Below, piece after piece: positions 31,961 through 35,689 of a DNA stretch of 35,689 bases. Where the stretch lies: positions 5,388 to 41,076 of the IMG/VR virus record IMGVR_UViG_3300030104_007095; one strand, given 5' to 3'. The stretch's first letter is position 1; the number at the start of each line of letters is the position of its first letter. The DNA is from a virus. The translations under genes were made by a program, and so were the position numbers. The notes below the pieces were generated by a model. That model was not told where the DNA came from. It was given only the letters and a program-made list of their open reading frames with translations, and did no database searches.

Positions 31961-32838
31961 TAAATTACTCCTAACTTTTTCAATCCACCGAGACCAGCTA
32001 ATGCGCCAATACCTGTTCCTATTCCTGCTTGAAGAGGACTAACACCAGCATTTTGAGCCGTGTTAATCATTTGTGCGGAAGATGGAGCTCCTTGTAAAAT
32101 ATCTCCATAAAAACCTAATTGTTGATACGGTTGCATAATTTTTTGTAATTGATTTTGTCTTGCGATATCTAGTGATTGTTGTCCAAATTGTTGTTGCAAT
32201 CCACCAATACCAAGTAAATTTTGAACATCTTGGCCACCCATTGCTTGAGCTTGTGAACCTAGTTGTGCATATTGGCCACCTAGTGCGCCAATACCAAGAC
32301 CAGCTAAACGTTGTCTCTCTAATTGATTTTGAGCTCCTTGTAATGCTTGAGAATAATTTTGTGCATTAAGACCAGCTAAAGCTTGTGCCTGTGCTTGTTG
32401 TTGAGCTCCTGATAATTCTGCTTGTTGAACCCCGTAACGCGAACCACCAAACACACCACCTTGAACTGCATCTCCTGCTAATTGATTTTGTTGTTGAGCT
32501 GCTTGTTTATTTAATTGAGCCATTGTAGCATCAATAACTTGTTGCTGAAATGGGTTCGAATAAGACTCTATTTGTGCTGTGGTAGGAGCTTGAGCAATAC
32601 CTGCTAATAAATCTTGTCCTTGTTGTGTAGCCGCTTGTGCTTGTTGTAAGTAAGGTTGATAAGCTCCAATTCCTTGTAATGCGTTAGCAAAGGCAAGTTG
32701 TTGAGGAAAACTAAATTGTGCTTGTTGTAAATCAGGAAGAGTATAACCTTGTTCCGTTAATGCTTTTGCTGTGTCTATAAGACCAAGCTTACGTGCCTCA
32801 ATATCTGGGGCTTCTCTTTGTACGTATTCTTGAACCAT
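31960..32838 (-). CDS. Gln/Ala-rich virion protein, 292 aa
   Basis: The protein is dominated by Gln, Ala, Gly and Leu and is almost entirely helical. SNPFQQQVIDATMAQL (94-109) and GGSRYGVQQAELSG (131-144) are conserved-looking blocks that I associate with a podovirus-type internal-virion protein. The C-terminus is Gly-rich (AGIGTGIGALAGLGGLKKLG) and could insert into membrane. No Cys. It is coupled by TAATG to both neighbours. Such proteins are usually ejected with the DNA and form part of the membrane channel; that function is inferred. Confidence 0.65.
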   Translation of the reverse strand: MVQEYVQREAPDIEARKLGLIDTAKALTEQGYTLPDLQQAQFSFPQQLAFANALQGIGAYQPYLQQAQAATQQGQDLLAGIAQAPTTAQIESYSNPFQQQVIDATMAQLNKQAAQQQNQLAGDAVQGGVFGGSRYGVQQAELSGAQQQAQAQALAGLNAQNYSQALQGAQNQLERQRLAGLGIGALGGQYAQLGSQAQAMGGQDVQNLLGIGGLQQQFGQQSLDIARQNQLQKIMQPYQQLGFYGDILQGAPSSAQMINTAQNAGVSPLQAGIGTGIGALAGLGGLKKLGVI

Positions 32839-33899
32839 TAAGCTACTCCTCTTGTTTCAGTGGATAGATTACCACCTTTTTCTAAATTTTTCATCACTTG
32901 ATACATTCTTTTTGCACCTTCTCTTCTATCACCATCACCTGCATTTCGTACAGCTTTTGCTGTAAATACAAATTCTCCATCACTTAACATAGCAGGTATA
33001 TCATCGCTTGTCCCTGTTCCAGGTCCATCTATCTGACCATTTTTGCGTGGAAAATATTTTTCTGATCCATCTGCTAATTGTATTATTCCACCTTCTGCTA
33101 CCTCTAACGGTCTATAAAAATCTGTTGGTAAATCTTCTATTGGTACACCAAACTCATCTTGTAAATTTGTATAATAGTATGGGTTAACACCTTGGCCCGA
33201 TACTTGAAACTCTTCAGGATTTTGATAGTATAAAGCATTTAGTGCATTAGGGTCACCAGGAACAAAATTATCTTGTGCATTTTTAGCTGCCATGTAAGAT
33301 GCAATAGGTAATCCTACTGAGCCCACCGTTGCAGCGGTTCCAAGATTAAAACCAAAACCTTTTTTATTTGCATTGTCTACAATTTTTTGTGCATTAGAAA
33401 CTTCAAACATACTAAAATTATCTGGATTAGATAAAATTTTATTAGCTTTTTCTAACTCAGCATTAACTGCTACATTTTGCGAAGGATCTCCAAAAGGATT
33501 TATTTTTTCAAAAAATTTACTTCCTAAATCTTTTGATAAAAGTTGTCCTTGCGAACCAATACCACTAAATAAATTACCATCAGTTAATCCAAATGTGGGA
33601 ATTCCTTTACCACCAAAACCTTGTATAGTTTTACCAAAAAATCCTGAACCTGCTAAGTTACCAATACCGTAAGCCATTAATGCACTCTTTAATGCATTTT
33701 CTGGTTTTTTCCCTGCAATAAGAGAACCAATACCTGCGCCTAAAGAAGCGCCCGCTGGTCCAGCAATCATAAAACCTAAAGCAGCGCCCGCTGGTTCGGC
33801 TACTTTTTTTACGGCTTTTTTTACTTTTTTAAATATTCCACCAACAAAACCACCAATTCCGTACTGAGGTATTGTTTGTAAAAATTGTTCGTCAATCAT
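32838..33899 (-). CDS. 353-aa virion protein with the SDGEFVFTAKAV domain
   Basis: It opens the late operon at ATG 33897-33899 (AAGGA upstream). The N-terminus has a basic and then Gly-rich hydrophobic segment (FMIAGPAGASLGAGIGSLIA near 43-62) like a membrane-active ejection protein. The last 65 residues contain DGPGTGTSDDIPAMLSDG (291-308) and EFVFTAKAVRNAGDGDRREG (309-328), a module that recurs in many phage tape-measure and virion proteins and whose exact role is not settled. It is preceded by VAEGGIIQLADGSEKYFPRK (268-287), another tag-like repeat. A virion or ejection protein is the best reading. Confidence 0.7.
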   Translation of the reverse strand: MIDEQFLQTIPQYGIGGFVGGIFKKVKKAVKKVAEPAGAALGFMIAGPAGASLGAGIGSLIAGKKPENALKSALMAYGIGNLAGSGFFGKTIQGFGGKGIPTFGLTDGNLFSGIGSQGQLLSKDLGSKFFEKINPFGDPSQNVAVNAELEKANKILSNPDNFSMFEVSNAQKIVDNANKKGFGFNLGTAATVGSVGLPIASYMAAKNAQDNFVPGDPNALNALYYQNPEEFQVSGQGVNPYYYTNLQDEFGVPIEDLPTDFYRPLEVAEGGIIQLADGSEKYFPRKNGQIDGPGTGTSDDIPAMLSDGEFVFTAKAVRNAGDGDRREGAKRMYQVMKNLEKGGNLSTETRGVA

Positions 33900-33994
33900 G
33901 CATAATCCTTCATAGCAACTTGTTTTTGGTTGAATAGCAAGATGGCGAGGCTTGGAGAAATGCGCCTATTTTATTCTATATTTATATGTGTTTT

Positions 33995-34003
33995 TGATAT
34001 AAT
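33995..34003 (+). promoter_or_regulatory. Extended -10 promoter (TGATATAAT)
   Basis: The nine bases TGATATAAT repeat the element at 24936-24944. They stand 19 bases before the ATG at 34023, so the transcript would begin just upstream of that codon. This argues against upstream TTG or ATG starts (33930, 34002) for the downstream gene. Confidence 0.5.
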
Positions 34004-34022
34004 GTGCAATGAGAAATTAGAC

Positions 34023-34304
34023 ATGGATATAGATATTAAGAAAGTTCCTATGGTTCGTCTCACGTGGCGCGATGCACGGGACACGGAAACTGGATGGTTA
34101 GACATAAAAGATGTGATAAATGCTCCGTTAGCCGTGTGTCAAGAAGTAGGGTGGATGATACATAATAACGAGGAAAAAGTTATTATTATGCGCTCTTACA
34201 GTAAAGATAAAGATGATATATCAGGTGGTGGTGCTATCGCTATACCTAAAGGGTGGGTAAGTAAAATAGAATACCTTTCAGTTGACTACTCAGAACAAAA
34301 ATAA
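34023..34304 (+). CDS. Conserved hypothetical small phage protein, 93 aa
   Basis: The protein begins MDIDIKKVPMVRLTWRDARD, with TGWLDIKDVINAPLAVCQEV and GWMIHNNEEKVIIMRSYS, then IPKGWVSKIEYL. I recognise the pattern as a small beta-rich protein seen in many phages and without known function. I take ATG 34023 because it follows the promoter; an ATG at 34002 lies within the -10 element. This plus-strand gene is embedded between minus-strand late operons. It contains a dense GC-rich patch (34060-34090). Confidence 0.6.
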   Translation: MDIDIKKVPMVRLTWRDARDTETGWLDIKDVINAPLAVCQEVGWMIHNNEEKVIIMRSYSKDKDDISGGGAIAIPKGWVSKIEYLSVDYSEQK

Positions 34305-34399
34305 GTTGTCAAGAAAACAATTATAAAAAGATTACTTGATAATACTACCAGACGTGTTTAAATTAGATCTCACCCAAAAATTAAATCACAGGAGATATT

Positions 34400-34621
34400 A
34401 TGGACAATCAAGAAGTATTGAAAGCTATAGCTGTCCTCGCAGATAAGGTGAGTCGCTATCATGAACGTTTATTAGCAGTAGAAAGAGATCAACACAGACA
34501 TGAAAGTAATTGTTCGTGTCAAACAAAAGCTCCTACTATGGGTAGACCTTTAACAGAAGATGAAAGAGTCTTTGTTCAAGAAAACATGGCAAAACATAAG
34601 GTGGTAGCAAATGGATCCTAA
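34400..34621 (+). CDS. Hypothetical 73-aa protein
   Basis: A good ribosome binding site (CAGGAGATATT) precedes ATG 34400. The product has a helical N-terminus (EVLKAIAVLADKVSRYHERL), two close cysteines (NCSCQTKAP) with two flanking His, and a C-terminal helix (EDERVFVQENMAKHKVV). It overlaps the next micro-gene by 11 bases. A small metal-binding regulatory or virion accessory protein is possible. Confidence 0.5.
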   Translation: MDNQEVLKAIAVLADKVSRYHERLLAVERDQHRHESNCSCQTKAPTMGRPLTEDERVFVQENMAKHKVVANGS

Positions 34622-34691
34622 TTGCCCTACTTGCGGTTGTCAAAAAGACAAATGTATTTGTGATGATTTCTGTGAAAACTGTGGAGCTTAG
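34611..34691 (+). CDS. 26-aa cysteine-rich microprotein
   Basis: ATG 34611 follows AAGGTGG at a good distance and overlaps the preceding stop by 11 bases. The product reads MDPNCPTCGCQKDKCICDDF and then CENCGA: seven cysteines in 26 residues, in C-x-x-C-x-C and C-x-C-x-x-x-C-x-x-C order. It could bind one zinc ion tightly, like a knuckle or a miniature metallothionein. The TAG stop (34689-34691) interlocks with the TAA stop of the convergent minus gene (34688-34690). It lies below the length most gene finders report. Confidence 0.5.
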   Translation: MDPNCPTCGCQKDKCICDDFCENCGA

Positions 34692-34945
34692 TCGTCTTTA
34701 GTTTTACCAAACACATCAGGTAATTTAACTACTTTAATTTCTATATTTTTTTCAATATCGTCATTTGTAGTATTGGTAGATGGATTATCAACGTCTTGTT
34801 GAGCATGTTCTTCTGACTCGTAATCTGTTCCTGTTTTTTTATTTTTTACTTCCATATGTACTTCTGGTTGAATAATAGGAAGTTCTTGACCATCAATAAT
34901 TTGTTTGCCTATTTCTTTTGATTCTTGTACTTTTTTAAATGCCAT
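34688..34945 (-). CDS. Conserved hypothetical acidic protein, 85 aa
   Basis: Blocks such as AFKKVQESKEIGKQIIDGQE, LPIIQPEVHMEVKNKKTG and DVDNPSTNTT, then IEIKVVKLPDVFGKT, form a pattern I associate with small late phage genes near tail or decoration genes. It is acidic and probably partly disordered in the middle. It begins one base from the stop of the next gene upstream (34945), so it is coupled. No function can be named. Confidence 0.6.
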   Translation of the reverse strand: MAFKKVQESKEIGKQIIDGQELPIIQPEVHMEVKNKKTGTDYESEEHAQQDVDNPSTNTTNDDIEKNIEIKVVKLPDVFGKTKDD

Positions 34946-35304
34946 TATGTTATCTCCATTACACTTACTAAAATTTTAATACCAGCTCCTGTTAAAGTCA
35001 GGGTATCTGCTTTTTCTAAAACAATTGGTTGATCTAGCAACTGTAGTTGAGCACCGTCAGCCATACTATCTTTATACAATTCAGTAGTCACTGAAGCACT
35101 TGAGTCGACAGCAGCTACGGTTGTTGTAACAGCACCTCCAGTTTCATTCGATATATAAATACTTTTTACCAATGTTGTTGTAGGTAAAATAGGAGGAACT
35201 GCTCCTTCATTTGCTGTTGGAACAGTGTAAGCTGTACCCGTACCTGTTCTAGAAAAACTTAAAAACGCATCAGCCAAGGAACCAACTCCTTGCTGTTGAC
35301 TCAT
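34945..35304 (-). CDS. Small beta-rich virion protein, 119 aa
   Basis: The product is Thr/Ala/Val-rich and beta-stranded, without cysteine: LVKSIYISNETGGAVTTTVA, then DGAQLQLLDQPIVLEKADTL and TLTGAGIKILVSVME. This is the pattern of a jelly-roll-like head-decoration or neck protein in many phages. Overlap with the neighbouring gene at 34945 and 35270-35304 shows tight coupling. The structural role is likely but unproved. Confidence 0.6.
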   Translation of the reverse strand: MSQQQGVGSLADAFLSFSRTGTGTAYTVPTANEGAVPPILPTTTLVKSIYISNETGGAVTTTVAAVDSSASVTTELYKDSMADGAQLQLLDQPIVLEKADTLTLTGAGIKILVSVMEIT

Positions 35305-35437
35305 CTTTTAAATCTTGTTGAAAACCAAAATTTAATTGTTGAGTTATTTGTTCAAGCAATCTTATTAACACATCAAATTGTGATGCTTGATATTGCGGTG
35401 TTGCTTGAGGAAATCTTGTTGTACTTATTTTAGCCAT
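35270..35437 (-). CDS. Hypothetical 55-aa late protein
   Basis: The product reads MAKISTTRFPQATPQYQASQ, then FDVLIRLLEQITQQLNFGFQ and QDLKDESTARSWFLG. Helical, with a conserved-looking R-F-P-x-A-T start and a W-F-L-G end that I associate with a small late protein in other phages. The ATG (35435-35437) overlaps the previous stop as TAATG, and the 3' end overlaps the 119-aa gene by 35 bases. Function unknown. Confidence 0.55.
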   Translation of the reverse strand: MAKISTTRFPQATPQYQASQFDVLIRLLEQITQQLNFGFQQDLKDESTARSWFLG

Positions 35438-35689
35438 TATCTGCCTCCATCTGGTTGAACGTCTAATCGTAATGTACCATAACGCCAGTTATCTCCTGTA
35501 GCATCACTTTCGATCTTTATGTTTGCTTGTCTTCCTCTACCTCTTAAATCAAATTTTTCTGTTGTCGAGACAATTGTTCTTGTTACCGAAGTTGGAGTTG
35601 TAGAACTCGGATATGTTTTAAATTTTAAAGTAACATCTACAGATCCCGCTAGATCTTTAAAGTTTGGTATACCTCTACCTATGTGTAAA
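35437..35689 (-). CDS. Partial late protein, C-terminal 83 residues
   Basis: The gene continues beyond the right edge. The visible end reads HIGRGIPNFKDLAGSVDVTL, then KFKTYPSSTTPTSVTRTIVS, TTEKFDLRGRGRQANIKIES and DATGDNWRYGTLRLDVQPDG followed by GR. The Arg-Gly segment and the W-R-Y-G-T-L-R-L-D-V end are like the C-terminus of a tail or neck structural protein in many marine phages. I cannot name the family from a fragment. Confidence 0.55.
   Translation of the reverse strand, partial: LHIGRGIPNFKDLAGSVDVTLKFKTYPSSTTPTSVTRTIVSTTEKFDLRGRGRQANIKIESDATGDNWRYGTLRLDVQPDGGR

Noticed and set aside
33930-34022. TTG or ATG starts upstream of the 93-aa gene
   Set aside because: They are upstream of or inside the promoter element at 33995-34003, so they would not be on the transcript.
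1-35689. tRNA or rRNA genes
   Set aside because: I looked for cloverleaf arms and conserved T-loop sequence on both strands by eye and saw none; a tRNA search program would be decisive.

Overview
The window looks like a large part of the genome of a tailed double-stranded DNA phage with an AT-rich genome (roughly one third G+C by eye). Gene content resembles uncultured marine, podovirus-like phages of the kind that infect AT-rich alphaproteobacteria such as SAR11. The evidence is a portal protein, both terminase subunits, a set of very large virion proteins carrying a recurrent phage peptide (SDGEFVFTAKAV), a phage-type DNA polymerase A, and many small genes packed with TAATG or ATGA junctions. 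Host and family assignments are inference. No tRNA, rRNA, CRISPR array, insertion sequence, integrase, RNA polymerase or recognisable lysin was seen. The major capsid and tail-tube genes are not in the window and probably lie in the unsequenced part between the right and left edges.

Layout. (1) 1-8495, minus strand: packaging and head genes, in transcription order terminase small subunit, a small secreted protein, a PD-(D/E)XK nuclease, a 256-base structured GC-rich gap, terminase large subunit, an 817-aa unknown, the portal, then four small genes running off the left edge. (2) 8496-8811: a gene-free divergent region with short direct and inverted repeats and A/T tracts, a candidate origin, packaging or control region. 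(3) 8812-15802, plus strand: early genes, including a second small nuclease, two beta-class DNA methyltransferases, a ParB-like protein and about ten small proteins (zinc-finger, membrane or ribbon-helix-helix-like). (4) 15799-17821, minus strand: an inverted island with an SNF2-type helicase and two zinc-binding small proteins, with a promoter overlapping an inverted repeat. (5) 17905-26537, plus strand: the replication module, comprising a possible ssDNA-binding-type protein, a terminator, an archaeo-eukaryotic-type primase, a UvrD-like helicase, a DUF6378-like protein, PolA and five small late-early genes. (6) 26526-33899, minus strand: four large virion proteins, probably internal or ejection proteins, and a small membrane/coiled-coil protein. 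(7) 34023-34691, plus strand: a three-gene island ending in a 26-residue cysteine-rich microprotein. (8) 34688-35689, minus strand: four small virion-associated genes, the last cut by the window edge.

How it fits together: the plus-strand modules would modify DNA (methyltransferases), adapt the host (small proteins, ParB-like) and copy the genome (primase, helicases, PolA). The minus-strand modules build the particle and package DNA. The main points for a second look are peptide tags shared by the large virion proteins, two families of short DNA words that recur more than composition predicts, the repeat-rich 8.5-8.8 kb region, the structured leader of the terminase gene, and the DNA element at 16.03-16.10 kb that overlaps both a promoter and a ribosome binding site.
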